Assembly: GCA_963703235.1 (NCBI GenBank)
Contig: OY969802.1
Coordinates: 62,001-126,000, forward strand
Reading direction: 5' to 3'
Length of the DNA: 64,000 bases
From: VRUE01 sp963703235
GTDB taxonomy: Bacteria > Actinomycetota > Thermoleophilia > Solirubrobacterales > 70-9
Shown one piece after another: positions 16,848-25,371 of this stretch. The notes beneath the pieces were generated by a model. The model saw only the letters and a program-made list of their open reading frames with translations, ran no database searches and was not told the origin of the DNA. A program made the translations under genes and the position numbers. Numbering within the stretch: position 1 is the first letter of the stretch; each line of letters opens with the position of its first letter.

Positions 16848-16897
16848 ACTAAGGTCATGGTCGGGCAGTCCCATGAGGAGATAAGGAGGAGGTTGCC

Positions 16898-17548
16898 ATG
16901 GCCAGCAAACGCAGCAAAGCGAACGGGCGCCGCGAGCCAAAGAACCTCAGACAGGTCATCGATCCGGCGTTGGCGCAGGCGCTCTCCCACCCGCTCCGCA
17001 GCCATATCCTGATGACGCTCGGCGATCGGGTCGCGAGTCCCAGTGAGATCGCCAAGGAACTCGAGATGAACGCGCGGGATCTCAGCTACCACTTCGGGAT
17101 CCTGGTCGAGGTCGGAATGATCGAGCTGGTGCGCACCGAGAAGCGTCGGGGCGTCCTCGAGCACTTCTACGAGCTCCGGCCGCCGATCCTCCTCGTCGAC
17201 GGCTCCGATTGGAGCCGAGTGCCGGAGCGGATCCAGTCCAGAATCAGGATCGATCTCCTTCGAGATGCCGCGCAGGACGCGCTGGAAGCGCTGGAAGCTG
17301 GCACCTTCAGCGGCTTCGACAGCCATCAGAGCCGCACCACGGTGATCCTCGACGAGAAGGGCCGCCGCGACGTCTTCGAGCTGATGCAGGCGACCCTCGA
17401 GCGGGTGCTCGAGGTCGGCAGGCAGTGCTCGAAGAGCCTGCAGCAGGGGCCCGAGGAGGGCACGCCGGTGGAGGTCTTCATGATGGGCTTCGAAACGGCC
17501 GCGGCCGTTTCTCGGCAGGCCGACAAGAGGACGACCGGCGCGGGCTAG
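16898..17548 (+). CDS. Winged-helix transcriptional regulator
   Basis: 216 residues behind a very strong ribosome site (AAGGAGGAGG at 16876-16885). Motifs: LSHPLRSHILMTLGDRVASP, then LSYHFGILVEVGMIELV and RTEKRRGVLEHFYE, then a C-terminal helical part (LEAGTFSGFDSHQSRTTVIL) ending FMMGFETAAA. It is a paralogue of the regulators at 5863 and 18614. Divergent from the ThiF-like gene, which is therefore its most likely target. The stop overlaps the convergent glycosylase gene by four bases. Confidence 0.85.
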   Translation: MASKRSKANGRREPKNLRQVIDPALAQALSHPLRSHILMTLGDRVASPSEIAKELEMNARDLSYHFGILVEVGMIELVRTEKRRGVLEHFYELRPPILLVDGSDWSRVPERIQSRIRIDLLRDAAQDALEALEAGTFSGFDSHQSRTTVILDEKGRRDVFELMQATLERVLEVGRQCSKSLQQGPEEGTPVEVFMMGFETAAAVSRQADKRTTGAG

Positions 17549-18264
17549 CCTTGCTCGGAGCTCAGTTCGCGTGCGCGCGCGAAGACCCGGTCGAGCATCG
17601 GCTCGGTGAGCCGACCGGTGAAGGTGTTCTGTTGGCTCGGGTGGAAGCAGCCGAGCAGAGCCCAACGGTCCAGCCCAACCTCGACGCCGTGGCCGAAGCG
17701 CGGTTTAGGCGACGGCGGCGGGCAGCCAAGCTCGCGTGTCGCCCGCAGGACGCCGTCCCAGGCGAAGGCGCCGAGGGCGACGACGGTTCGGCAGCGTCTC
17801 AGTAGGGTCAGCTCCCTCGCCAGATACGGCAGGCAGTCGTCGCGCTCGGCTGGGCTCGGGCGGTTGGCGGGAGGGGCACAGCGGACGACGGCGGTGACGT
17901 AGGCGTCGTCGAGCCGCAGCCCGTCTTCGCTGTCGATCGACTCGGGCTGGTTGGCGTATCCCGCTCGGTGCAGGGCCGCGTAGAGCCAGTCGCCGGAGCG
18001 GTCGCCGGTGAACATCCGCCCGGTTCGGTTTGCCCCGTGTGCGGCCGGAGCGAGGCCGACGATCGCCAGGCGAGCCGACCTGTCGCCGAAGCCGGCGACC
18101 GGGCGCGCCCAGTAGTCCTCGCCCCGAAAGCGCCGTGGCGGCTCGGCGGCGGACGACTCGCGCCACTCCACCAAGCGCGGACAGCGCCGGCAGGCATGCA
18201 CTTCGGCGGAGAGCCGATCGAGTGTCGCCCCCGGTGGCGGGACGGCGGCTGAACGCTTGCTCAT
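17545..18264 (-). CDS. Uracil-DNA glycosylase, family 5 (UDGb type)
   Basis: 239 residues from ATG 18264. Removes uracil and related deaminated bases from DNA. The first motif GLAPAAHGANRTGRMFTGD is the family 5 form, lacking the acidic catalytic residue of family 4 (GEAPG). The late motif is HPSQQNTFTGRLT. Cys25 and Cys28 (CRRC), a Cys in VVRCAPP and one near GCFHPS are candidates for the 4Fe-4S cluster usual in families 4 and 5. A second ATG seven codons upstream (18285) is possible. Convergent with the regulator gene. Confidence 0.88.
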   Translation of the reverse strand: MSKRSAAVPPPGATLDRLSAEVHACRRCPRLVEWRESSAAEPPRRFRGEDYWARPVAGFGDRSARLAIVGLAPAAHGANRTGRMFTGDRSGDWLYAALHRAGYANQPESIDSEDGLRLDDAYVTAVVRCAPPANRPSPAERDDCLPYLARELTLLRRCRTVVALGAFAWDGVLRATRELGCPPPSPKPRFGHGVEVGLDRWALLGCFHPSQQNTFTGRLTEPMLDRVFARARELSSEQG

Positions 18265-18613
18265 CGGAGCTGAATCATGCGGCACCGCAGGGCTCGGTGC
18301 TCCCAGGTAGCAGAGCCCGAGCTCGTCGAGGGCTCGGGCTCCACCCCGGCTCGACTTAAGTGCTCTTCTGGATCAAGAGCAACGGCGCGACTTGCTTGGA
18401 CGCAGCGATCTTCACCTGGTTCACCCCCTCGTAGGCTCAAAAGGCCGCAATCTCCCAAGTGCGGCTCATGCCGTAGGGACCGACTGAATGGTGGAGAAAG
18501 TTCCACCAGTGGACAAAGGCGAAGCATGTTGTCGGCATTTTGCTTGAAAGTTCGCCTTTGAGGGCAATACGATGGAGTGGTTAATTCACTGCGCAACGAT
18601 CGGAGGAGTCACT
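18265..18613. other. Regulatory intergenic region with hairpins
   Basis: About 350 bases with no gene. It holds a 9-bp stem at 18314-18322/18332-18340 (AGCCCGAGC), a 7-bp inverted repeat TGGTGGA/TCCACCA at 18489-18508 that could be an operator, and a promoter-like pair TTGAAA (18544) and TACGAT (18568) with an 18-base spacer feeding the regulator gene. Confidence 0.5.
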
Positions 18614-19315
18614 TTGGCGGCAAAGGGCAAGACCAGACCTAAGAGGACGAAGGGCAAGCGCAAGGCGAAAAGCTCTGGCGTCAACATGCAGCTAGTCAAA
18701 GCGCTGGCGCACGAACTGCGTGTCGAAATCCTCACCATCCTCAACGAAAGGATGGCCAGCCCAAACGAACTGGCCAAGGAGCTCGACGAAGGCTTGAGCC
18801 AGGTCAGCTACCACGTCAAAGTGCTGAAGGACTACGAGTGCATCGAGCTGGTCAAAACCGAGCCCCGGCGCGGCGCTGTCGAGCACTACTACCGCGCCAC
18901 GTCCAGGGCTTTTCTCACCGATCGCGACTGGCGTGAGCTTCCGCAGTCGGTCAAGCCAGGGCTCACTGCGGACCTTCTGGAACTGATCCAGCGGGACGCC
19001 GTCTGGGCGCTTGAGGAGGGCACTTTCGAGGCTCGGCAGGATCGCCATCTGAGCCGAACGCCGCTGATCCTCGACGACGAGGGTTGGGACGAAGTGATAG
19101 GCAGCCTCAAGCAGGCGCTGTCCGACATCGCGCGTGCTCAGAAGAAAACCTCCACTCGTCTGGCGCGGTCGGGCGAAGAGGGATTCAGCGCGACCGTTGC
19201 GATGATCGGCTTCGAGATGCCGGAGCTTCCGAGCAAGCGGCGATCGGCCGCGAAAGGCAAGGGCAAAGCCAAAGGCAAAGCGAAAGCGAAGGGCAAAGCC
19301 AAAGCGCGCCGGTAG
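18614..19315 (+). CDS. Winged-helix regulator with lysine-rich N- and C-terminal tails
   Basis: 233 residues from TTG 18614, chosen because GGAGG lies 7 bases upstream and the earlier ATG 18572 overlaps the predicted -10. The core LAHELRVEILTILNERMASP, VSYHVKVLKDYECIELV and KTEPRRGAVEHYYR make it a paralogue of the regulators at 5863 and 16898; it also ends with AMIGFEMPELP. Unlike them it has a basic N-terminus (AAKGKTRPKRTKGKRKAK) and a 25-residue tail of AKGK repeats, like histone-type tails, which should give non-specific DNA affinity. Targets are unknown. Confidence 0.83.
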   Translation: MAAKGKTRPKRTKGKRKAKSSGVNMQLVKALAHELRVEILTILNERMASPNELAKELDEGLSQVSYHVKVLKDYECIELVKTEPRRGAVEHYYRATSRAFLTDRDWRELPQSVKPGLTADLLELIQRDAVWALEEGTFEARQDRHLSRTPLILDDEGWDEVIGSLKQALSDIARAQKKTSTRLARSGEEGFSATVAMIGFEMPELPSKRRSAAKGKGKAKGKAKAKGKAKARR

Positions 19316-19321
19316 TGCAGC

Positions 19322-19346
19322 GGCTGCGGCGACTTCGGCCGCAGCC
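19322..19346 (+). terminator. 9-bp hairpin after regulator gene
   Basis: GGCTGCGGC and its complement around a 7-base loop (GACTTCG), beginning 6 bases after the stop codon. No U-tract. Confidence 0.6.
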
Positions 19347-19367
19347 AGCCCATAGGCTTCCTACGCC

Positions 19368-19967
19368 GTGGGCCGGAACCAATTTGTGCGCGGTCAGGAG
19401 GAGCGGCGCGGCATCTGCCGCGCCGCTCTGCTGTTCCTCGCCCTGCTGGCGCTTCTCGCGCCCGGCTGCGGCAAGAGCGGGCAGGGCGCCGAGACGGATC
19501 CCGAAAAGGGCTCGGACGCCGAGCTCCTCAACGCTGCCCTCGCCCAGGAGCTGACCCTGCTCGAGGCCTACACCGACGCGCCGCCCCTGTCCGGGCCCCG
19601 GTTCCGCCCGCTCGGTCGCCAGCTTCGCGCCCACGAGCAAGAGTATGTGGACGCCATCGCCAAGGCACTGCGTGGCCTCGGGGCAGAGACCGAAGCCGAA
19701 GCCGGCGAGGTGGACATGGCCAAGGTCGTGAGCCAGGATGAATTCCTGACGCTCGCCTACGAACTGGAGAACGCCGCCTTCGCCGCCTACGTCGACGCGA
19801 CCCCACGCCTCTTCACCGATGCGCCGCGCACGCTCGCGGCTTCCCTCGCCGCCGCGCACGCTCAACATCTGGTCGCGCTGCGACGGGGCCTTGGCGCCAA
19901 GCCGGCGGAAGCCATCCCCGAGGCGTTCGAGTCCGGGGAGGAGCCACCCCCTCAGGCTGGAAGATGA
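19368..19967 (+). CDS. Ferritin-like-domain lipoprotein
   Basis: 199 residues from GTG 19368; the start is uncertain because a GGAGGAG lies inside the frame at 19397. Lipobox LLAPGC near residue 34 after a hydrophobic segment. The mature part is a four-helix ferritin-like bundle with ligand-type repeats AQELTLLEAY, LRAHEQEYVDAI, YELENAAFAAY and AAAHAQHLVAL. Such lipoproteins are common in this lineage; metal binding is likely, enzymatic role unknown. The stop is 7 bases before the MmpL-type gene, so the two are co-transcribed. Confidence 0.75.
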   Translation: MGRNQFVRGQEERRGICRAALLFLALLALLAPGCGKSGQGAETDPEKGSDAELLNAALAQELTLLEAYTDAPPLSGPRFRPLGRQLRAHEQEYVDAIAKALRGLGAETEAEAGEVDMAKVVSQDEFLTLAYELENAAFAAYVDATPRLFTDAPRTLAASLAAAHAQHLVALRRGLGAKPAEAIPEAFESGEEPPPQAGR

Positions 19968-19974
19968 AGCTCTC

Positions 19975-22212
19975 GTGACCGCACCCCTCTACGCCATCGG
20001 GCGCTTCTGCTCTCGCCACCACTACCCGACGATCGCCGTCTGGCTGGTCGTCACGATCGCCGTCGTCGCGGCCGGCCAGTCGCAGGCCAGCAGGACGAAC
20101 GACAACCTGACCCTGCCCGGGACCGACTCGACCGCCGCCACCGAGCTGCTGGAAGACAACCTGCCGGCGCAGGCCTACGGCAACAACCCACTGGTCCTGA
20201 AGTCGACCGGGGCGAAGCTGACCGCGTCGAAGTACAGCCAGGCGGTCACCGAGACGGTGAAGCGCCTGCGCGCGCTGCCCGACGTCAACTCGGCGGTGAG
20301 CCCACTCAGCCGCGAAGGCGCCGCTTTCCTCAGCAAGGACCGCCAGATCGCCTACGTCCCGGTCTACCTCGGCGTCGGGCCGGGGGAACTGACCGAGGAA
20401 CAGGCCGAAGCGGTCCTCGATGCTGCGGCCCCTGCCGAAGCAGCGGGCCTCAAGGCGTCGGTCGGCGGCTACGTCGGCCAGCAGCTGTCGAAGCCCTCGA
20501 CCGAGGTCAGCGAGGCGATCGGGCTCACCGCCGCGGTGATCATCCTCCTCTTCGCCTTCGGCACGGCGACGGCGATGGCGCTGCCGATCGTCTCGGCCGT
20601 CGTCGGGCTCGCCTGCGCGCTCTCGGCGATTCGCCTGCTCGAGAACGTCGTCCAGGTCCCCAGTGTCGCCACGACGCTGGCGACGATGATCGGGCTCGGC
20701 GTCGGCATCGACTACGCGCTCTTCATCGTCACCCGTCACAAACTGCAGCTGCGCGAAGGGATGGAGCTGCGCGAGTCGATCGCCCGCGCCACGGCCACCG
20801 CGGGCGGCGCCGTCGTCTTCGCCGGCTTCACGGTGGTGATCGCCCTCTGCTCGCTCGCCTTCGCCGGCATCCCGCTGGTCAGCACGCTGGGGTTCACGGC
20901 TGCGATCGCGGTGGTGGTTGCGGTTTGCGCCGCGACGACGCTGCTGCCGGCGTTGCTCGGCGCCCTCGGGCCGCGCATCGACTCGCTGCGAGTCCACCTC
21001 GGCAAGACCCATCCGGACGACCGCGAGCCGCACGGCTGGGCGCGCTGGGCGCGCGGCGTCGCCGACCGTCCCTGGCGCTCCACGCTCGCCGCCCTGGCCG
21101 TGCTGATCGTCCTCGCGATCCCCCTCCTCGACCTCGAGCTGGGCCAGAACGACATCAGCGCCCTGCCCAAGGACACGACCGCCCGCCAGGCCTACGAAGG
21201 GCTCACCGAGGGCTTCGGCCCGGGCTTCAACGGGCCGCTGCTGGTCGCGGCGGAATTCGAAACCGCGAAAGACGCGCAGGCCACGATGCCGAAGCTGCAG
21301 CGCGACGTCGGCGCCCGCGGCGACGTCGTCGCCGTCTCGGCGCCGAGCTTCGACGAAGCGGGCACCGTTGCGGTCTTCTCGGTGGTCGCGAAATCGGCGC
21401 CCTGGGAGGACGAGACCGTGACCCTGGTCGAAACGCTGCGCGACCCGACGATCCCGAAGGCGATGGCGGGCAGCGGCGGCAGCGCCCACGTCGGCGGCCA
21501 GACCGCCGGCTACATCGACCTGGCGACGCAGATCTCGGACAAGCTGCCGCTGATGATCGCGATCGTCGTCGGCCTCAGCTTCGTCGTCCTCCTGCTCGCC
21601 TTCCGTTCGCTGCTGGTGCCGGTCAAGGCGGCGGCGATGAACCTGCTCTCGGTCGCCGCCTCCTACGGGGTCGTCACCGCGGTCTTCCAGTGGGGCTGGG
21701 CCTCGTCGCTGATCGGGCTCGACCACTCGATCCCGATCGTCAGCTTCGTGCCGCTGCTGATGTTCGCGATCCTCTTCGGGCTCTCGATGGACTACGAGGT
21801 CTTCCTGCTGACCCAGATGCGCGAGCACTACAAGGTGCACGGAAAGCCCGACCGCGCCGTGGTCGAGGGACTGGCCAACACCGGCAGGGTGATCACCTCG
21901 GCGGCGGCGATCATGGTCTGCGTCTTCACCAGCTTCGTGCTCAACGGCAACCCGGTGGTAAAGGAGTTCGGGGTAGGGCTGGCCGTTGCGATCGCGATCG
22001 ACTCGACCCTGGTTCGCTGCCTGCTGGTGCCGGCGGTGATGGTGCTGCTGGGCCGCTGGGCCTGGTGGCTGCCCAGCTGGCTCGACCGGATCGTTCCCCA
22101 CGTCAGCATCGAGGGCGAGGATTTCTTCGCCAAGCGCGACGCGGCCCTAGCCGCCGACGGGCCTCAAAGCGGACAAATAGGACGCTTTGAGGCCCGTCGG
22201 CGGCCGGAGTGA
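19975..22212 (+). CDS. MmpL/RND-family exporter
   Basis: 745 residues from GTG 19975 (VTAPLYAIGRF); the longer frame upstream overlaps the ferritin-like gene and is rejected. Twelve membrane helices in the 1+5+1+5 RND plan with two large outside loops. Typical MMPL signatures are GLGVGIDYALFIVTRHK in the first half and FGLSMDYEVFLLTQMRE in the second, each with the charged residues of the proton relay. Family members move lipids or hydrophobic compounds. The last 20 codons are formed by a 22-bp perfect inverted repeat, and the stop overlaps the start of pgsA. Confidence 0.9.
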   Translation: MTAPLYAIGRFCSRHHYPTIAVWLVVTIAVVAAGQSQASRTNDNLTLPGTDSTAATELLEDNLPAQAYGNNPLVLKSTGAKLTASKYSQAVTETVKRLRALPDVNSAVSPLSREGAAFLSKDRQIAYVPVYLGVGPGELTEEQAEAVLDAAAPAEAAGLKASVGGYVGQQLSKPSTEVSEAIGLTAAVIILLFAFGTATAMALPIVSAVVGLACALSAIRLLENVVQVPSVATTLATMIGLGVGIDYALFIVTRHKLQLREGMELRESIARATATAGGAVVFAGFTVVIALCSLAFAGIPLVSTLGFTAAIAVVVAVCAATTLLPALLGALGPRIDSLRVHLGKTHPDDREPHGWARWARGVADRPWRSTLAALAVLIVLAIPLLDLELGQNDISALPKDTTARQAYEGLTEGFGPGFNGPLLVAAEFETAKDAQATMPKLQRDVGARGDVVAVSAPSFDEAGTVAVFSVVAKSAPWEDETVTLVETLRDPTIPKAMAGSGGSAHVGGQTAGYIDLATQISDKLPLMIAIVVGLSFVVLLLAFRSLLVPVKAAAMNLLSVAASYGVVTAVFQWGWASSLIGLDHSIPIVSFVPLLMFAILFGLSMDYEVFLLTQMREHYKVHGKPDRAVVEGLANTGRVITSAAAIMVCVFTSFVLNGNPVVKEFGVGLAVAIAIDSTLVRCLLVPAVMVLLGRWAWWLPSWLDRIVPHVSIEGEDFFAKRDAALAADGPQSGQIGRFEARRRPE
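22150..22204 (+). terminator. 22-bp perfect hairpin inside the 3' end of the exporter gene
   Basis: Arms 22150-22171 and 22183-22204 are exact complements around an 11-base loop GACAAATAGGA. It lies within the coding sequence, eight bases before the stop and the start of pgsA, so it probably attenuates read-through into pgsA or stabilises the upstream mRNA. Confidence 0.6.
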
Positions 22213-22790
22213 TGTTCCCGCTCAACCTCGCCAACGTCCTCACCCTGCTCCGGATCCTCGCGGTGCCGGTGGTTGTCGTCGCCCTGCTCGGGGAGACGCC
22301 TAACGGCGACGCGCTTGCCGCCGCCGTCTTCGCGCTGGCGGCGCTGACCGACGGCCTCGACGGCTACTTCGCCCGCTCGCGCGACGCCGTCACCACCTTC
22401 GGCAAGCTGATGGATCCGATTGCCGACAAGCTGCTGATCGCGGCGGCGCTCGTCTCGCTCGTCTCGCTCGACAGGCTCGCCGCCTGGGTGGCGATGGTGA
22501 TTATCGCCCGCGAGTTCGCCGTCACGGTGATGCGGGCGATCGCCGTCGAGCGTGGCGTCGTGATCTCCGCCAGCTGGCTCGGCAAGCTGAAGACCGTGCT
22601 GCAGATCGCCGCCGTCTTTGCCCTGATCGCCGCCAACCCGGCGCCGGCCTGGGTCGACGCCCTCGTCTACCTGGCGCTGGCGGTGACCGTGATCAGCGGC
22701 GCCGATTACTTCTTCGGGCTGCGCCGCCGGCTCGAGGCCGAGCGCGAAGCCCGGTCGGGGGCAAACCCCAACAACGCCAGCCCCTCCTAG
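22212..22790 (+). CDS. pgsA: CDP-diacylglycerol-glycerol-3-phosphate 3-phosphatidyltransferase
   Basis: 192 residues from ATG 22212, whose A is the last base of the upstream TGA. Makes phosphatidylglycerol phosphate in the membrane. The CDP-alcohol phosphotransferase motif reads LTDGLDGYFAR, then GKLMDPIADK, with all metal-binding aspartates. Six hydrophobic segments. PgsA is favoured over cardiolipin or PI synthases by IIAREFAVTVMRAIAVERG. Convergent with and overlapping the FolE2 gene by four bases. Confidence 0.88.
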   Translation: MFPLNLANVLTLLRILAVPVVVVALLGETPNGDALAAAVFALAALTDGLDGYFARSRDAVTTFGKLMDPIADKLLIAAALVSLVSLDRLAAWVAMVIIAREFAVTVMRAIAVERGVVISASWLGKLKTVLQIAAVFALIAANPAPAWVDALVYLALAVTVISGADYFFGLRRRLEAEREARSGANPNNASPS

Positions 22791-23788
22791 GTAGCCGGCG
22801 CCTCCAGCCACTCCCGCACCGTCGTGTGGCGACGCTGGTGCTCGCCGCTCTCCAGCTCGGCGCGCAGGTCGTCGAGCTTGCCGTAACGCTCGGCGATCAC
22901 GTTGTGGCGGTGGATCGTCTCCAGGTTCTCCTGGCGCGCCATCACAAACGCTTCCCCCGGCAGGTCGGGGTAGTCCTCGACCACGCGCCGCAGCATCTCG
23001 CGCACACAGTCCTCGACGAAGCGCGGCTGCGAGTGCGCCTTGGTGACCACCGCCAGCTCGTCCGGGCGCTTCATCAGCTCGTAGATCTCTGAGCTCATCG
23101 ACTGCTCGACGATCCGCAGCAGCTCCCGCGCGTCGATCCAGGTCGGGCCGCCCTCCGGGCAACCGACGTGGAGGGTTCCGATCCCGCGCTGGTTGTGGGT
23201 TGCGACGGGCACTGCCTCCAGCGCCAGCTCGATCTGCTCGGCGTCGAAGCCCTGCTCGGCAAGCCGTTCGCGGGCGAGCCCGCCGACCATCTCCTGGGCG
23301 CAGGGGCAGGCGGTCATCCCTTGGGCCTGGACGCCGGTCAGCGTCCGCGTGCCCCGCAGCGAGGCCACCGCGGTCCCGAAGAGGACGTAGATCTCCTGGG
23401 TCTGCTGGCCGCTGGCCGGGGTGGTGACGGTCTCCGGGTAGCGGGCGGTGACCGAGACCTCGGCCCGCAGCCCACCCTGTCGTTCGCGCACACGCTCGGC
23501 TATGTGTGCCGCGAGGATCTCGGCCCGGAATGCCTCGCCGAGCACGACCTCGTCGATCGCCTCGCCGACGATTTCCTCGAAGCGCGACATGTGCACTCCG
23601 GCCTGGCGCGGGTTGAGGTCGACGAGGCACTCGAAGTCGGCGTGGTAGAGGTCCTCGCTGCCGTTCGCCTTGACCCGGATCACCTTCTCCACTCCGGTTA
23701 CCCCGACCCGGGAGAGGCTGACTCGCGTCGCCGGCGTCGAGGACTGCACGTCGGGCGCGGCGGAGAGGGTGGTGGAGTGGCTCGCCAT
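22787..23788 (-). CDS. folE2: GTP cyclohydrolase FolE2 (type IB)
   Basis: 333 residues from ATG 23788. Converts GTP to 7,8-dihydroneopterin triphosphate, first step of folate/pterin synthesis, using a metal-flexible active site. Signatures: GVHMSRFEEIVGEA, GMTACPCAQEMVGG with the metal-binding Cys, and VATHNQRGIGTLHVG. The N-terminal 30 residues are a poorly conserved extension. A pterin dehydratase lies far away at 48038. The start of the sigma factor gene is 53 bases upstream on the other strand. Confidence 0.92.
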   Translation of the reverse strand: MASHSTTLSAAPDVQSSTPATRVSLSRVGVTGVEKVIRVKANGSEDLYHADFECLVDLNPRQAGVHMSRFEEIVGEAIDEVVLGEAFRAEILAAHIAERVRERQGGLRAEVSVTARYPETVTTPASGQQTQEIYVLFGTAVASLRGTRTLTGVQAQGMTACPCAQEMVGGLARERLAEQGFDAEQIELALEAVPVATHNQRGIGTLHVGCPEGGPTWIDARELLRIVEQSMSSEIYELMKRPDELAVVTKAHSQPRFVEDCVREMLRRVVEDYPDLPGEAFVMARQENLETIHRHNVIAERYGKLDDLRAELESGEHQRRHTTVREWLEAPAT

Positions 23789-23840
23789 CGGCTCCTTAGG
23801 GTAAGCCACGGGGGTCGCGGCAGGCCGGCGGGGCGGGTCA

Positions 23841-25064
23841 ATGCATTGCTCGAATCTCCCTATACTTGCGCGTGCCGGAGCATTGGGGCCGGCCCCCGGA
23901 GGGGAACTGGGTTGCACCGGAGGCAGCGAGATCGAGCCGTTGGAAACGGTCCCGCAGGGACTGGATCAGGATTCGAACAGCCAGCCGTTCGCGGAGTTGG
24001 AGGAGCTGCAGCGGCTGATCGCGTTGGGCCGTGAGCGTGGCTATCTGACCTTCGAGCAGATCGCCACCACACTCGAGGAGGTGGACGTCACCAAGGAGCA
24101 GGTAGGCCGCCTGCACGCCCATCTGGTCGAGCACGGCGTCGAAGTGATCGCCGAGGACGGGGTCAGCGCCTACAAGGAGCAGCGCGCCGAGGCGGCCAAC
24201 GGTCAGCCGAAGAAAGCGGAGCTGGACCTGACGGTCGAACCCAGCCTCGACTCGCTGCGGCTCTACCTGCGCTCGATCGGCAAGGTCGACCTCTTGACTG
24301 CCGACCAGGAGATCTCGCTGGCGAAGCGGATCGAGCGGGGCGACATGAGCGCCAAGCGGCAGATGGTCGAGGCAAACCTGCGCCTCGTCGTCTCGATCGC
24401 CAAAGGCTATCTGGGGCGCGGGCTGAGCTTCCTCGACCTGATCCAGGAGGGCTCGCTGGGGCTGATCCGCGCGGTGGAGAAGTTCGACTACCGGCGCGGC
24501 TACAAGTTCTCCACCTACGCGACCTGGTGGATCCGCCAGGCGGTGACGCGGGCGATCGCCGACAAGGCCCGGACGATCCGCATCCCGGTCCACATGGTCG
24601 AGAAGCTGAACCGGGTCGCCAACGTCGAGCGCCAGCTGGTGCAACGGCTCGGGCGTGAGCCGGAGCCGGCGGAGATCGCCGCCGAGCTGCGCTGGCCGCT
24701 CGGCGAAGTGCGGGAGATCCTCCGCGTCGCGCAGTTGCCGGTCTCGCTGGAGAAACCGGTCGGCGACGAGGACGAATCGGAGCTCGGCGACTTCGTCGCC
24801 GACGATGCGGTCGCGGAGCCCTTCGAGGAGGCGAGCGAACACCTGCAGCGCGAGGGAGTGCGTCGGGCGCTCGACGCCCTGCCCGAGCGCGAGCGGCGGG
24901 TGATCCAGCTGCGCTACGGGCTCTCGGGGTTGGAACCGCTGACCCTCGAGGAGGTTGGCGAGACCTTCGGCGTCACCCGCGAGCGGATCCGCCAGATCGA
25001 GAACAACACGCTGAAGAAGCTGCAGCGCCTGCCGGAGGCGCAAATGCTCCGTGAAGCAAGCTAG
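23841..25064 (+). CDS. rpoD: RNA polymerase principal sigma factor
   Basis: Primary sigma-70. A short region 1.1-like domain (ELQRLIALGRERGYLTFEQI) is followed by region 1.2 (DSLRLYLRSIGKVDLLT), region 2 (LIQEGSLGLIRAVEKFDY and FSTYATWWIRQAV), region 3 and region 4 with the helix-turn-helix LEEVGETFGVTRERIRQIEN. No non-conserved insert, giving about 370-407 residues. The true start is unsure: ATG 23841 gives an odd leader and a TATACT hexamer lies at 23861, so TTG 23940 (LETVPQGLDQ) or a nearby codon may be used. Followed by a 149-bp inverted-repeat element. Confidence 0.93.
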   Translation: MHCSNLPILARAGALGPAPGGELGCTGGSEIEPLETVPQGLDQDSNSQPFAELEELQRLIALGRERGYLTFEQIATTLEEVDVTKEQVGRLHAHLVEHGVEVIAEDGVSAYKEQRAEAANGQPKKAELDLTVEPSLDSLRLYLRSIGKVDLLTADQEISLAKRIERGDMSAKRQMVEANLRLVVSIAKGYLGRGLSFLDLIQEGSLGLIRAVEKFDYRRGYKFSTYATWWIRQAVTRAIADKARTIRIPVHMVEKLNRVANVERQLVQRLGREPEPAEIAAELRWPLGEVREILRVAQLPVSLEKPVGDEDESELGDFVADDAVAEPFEEASEHLQREGVRRALDALPERERRVIQLRYGLSGLEPLTLEEVGETFGVTRERIRQIENNTLKKLQRLPEAQMLREAS

Positions 25065-25193
25065 CTCGTCGATCCTTGGCTACGCGGTCGTCGGCACGCT
25101 GAGTTAAAAGCAAGCACTCTCAAGGTTCTCAAAGCTCGCGAACCCTGGGCTGGAGCCAGGCGCTTCAGGGTGGATCTCGAAGCTCGGGTGTCT

Positions 25194-25342
25194 TGAAGGA
25201 TGGCGGGTATGCCTCTGCGGGAATGTCGCGAAGCGGCGGAAATGCAATCCGGCTCCTGCGCGGCGTAAGCCGCGCACCAGATTCACCCCAGCGCGCAGCG
25301 CTGGGGTGTCAATTCCCGCAGAGGCATACCCGCCATCCTTCA
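25194..25342. repeat. 149-bp element with perfect 31-bp terminal inverted repeats
   Basis: Arms 25194-25224 and 25312-25342 are exact complements. Between them are two further hairpins: GCGCGGC-GTAA-GCCGCGC (about 25258-25275) and a 10-bp stem CACCCCAGCG/CGCTGGGGTG (about 25285-25309). It sits between the convergent sigma-factor and nitroreductase genes. No target-site duplication is evident. It may be a MITE-like element or a complex bidirectional terminator; short ORFs over it are by-products of the palindrome. Confidence 0.75.
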
Positions 25343-25371
25343 CCGCGTCCGGGCATGGCAGGGTCAGCCGT

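Noticed and set aside
19813..22101. 762-codon open frame antisense to the MmpL-type exporter
   Set aside because: Composition is Asp/Arg/His-rich shadow sequence caused by high GC3; the plus strand encodes a complete RND protein with all motifs.
23841..23939. First 33 codons of the sigma factor frame as certain coding sequence
   Set aside because: A TATACT hexamer at 23861 and the odd composition make a later start equally likely, so I treat this segment as unresolved.
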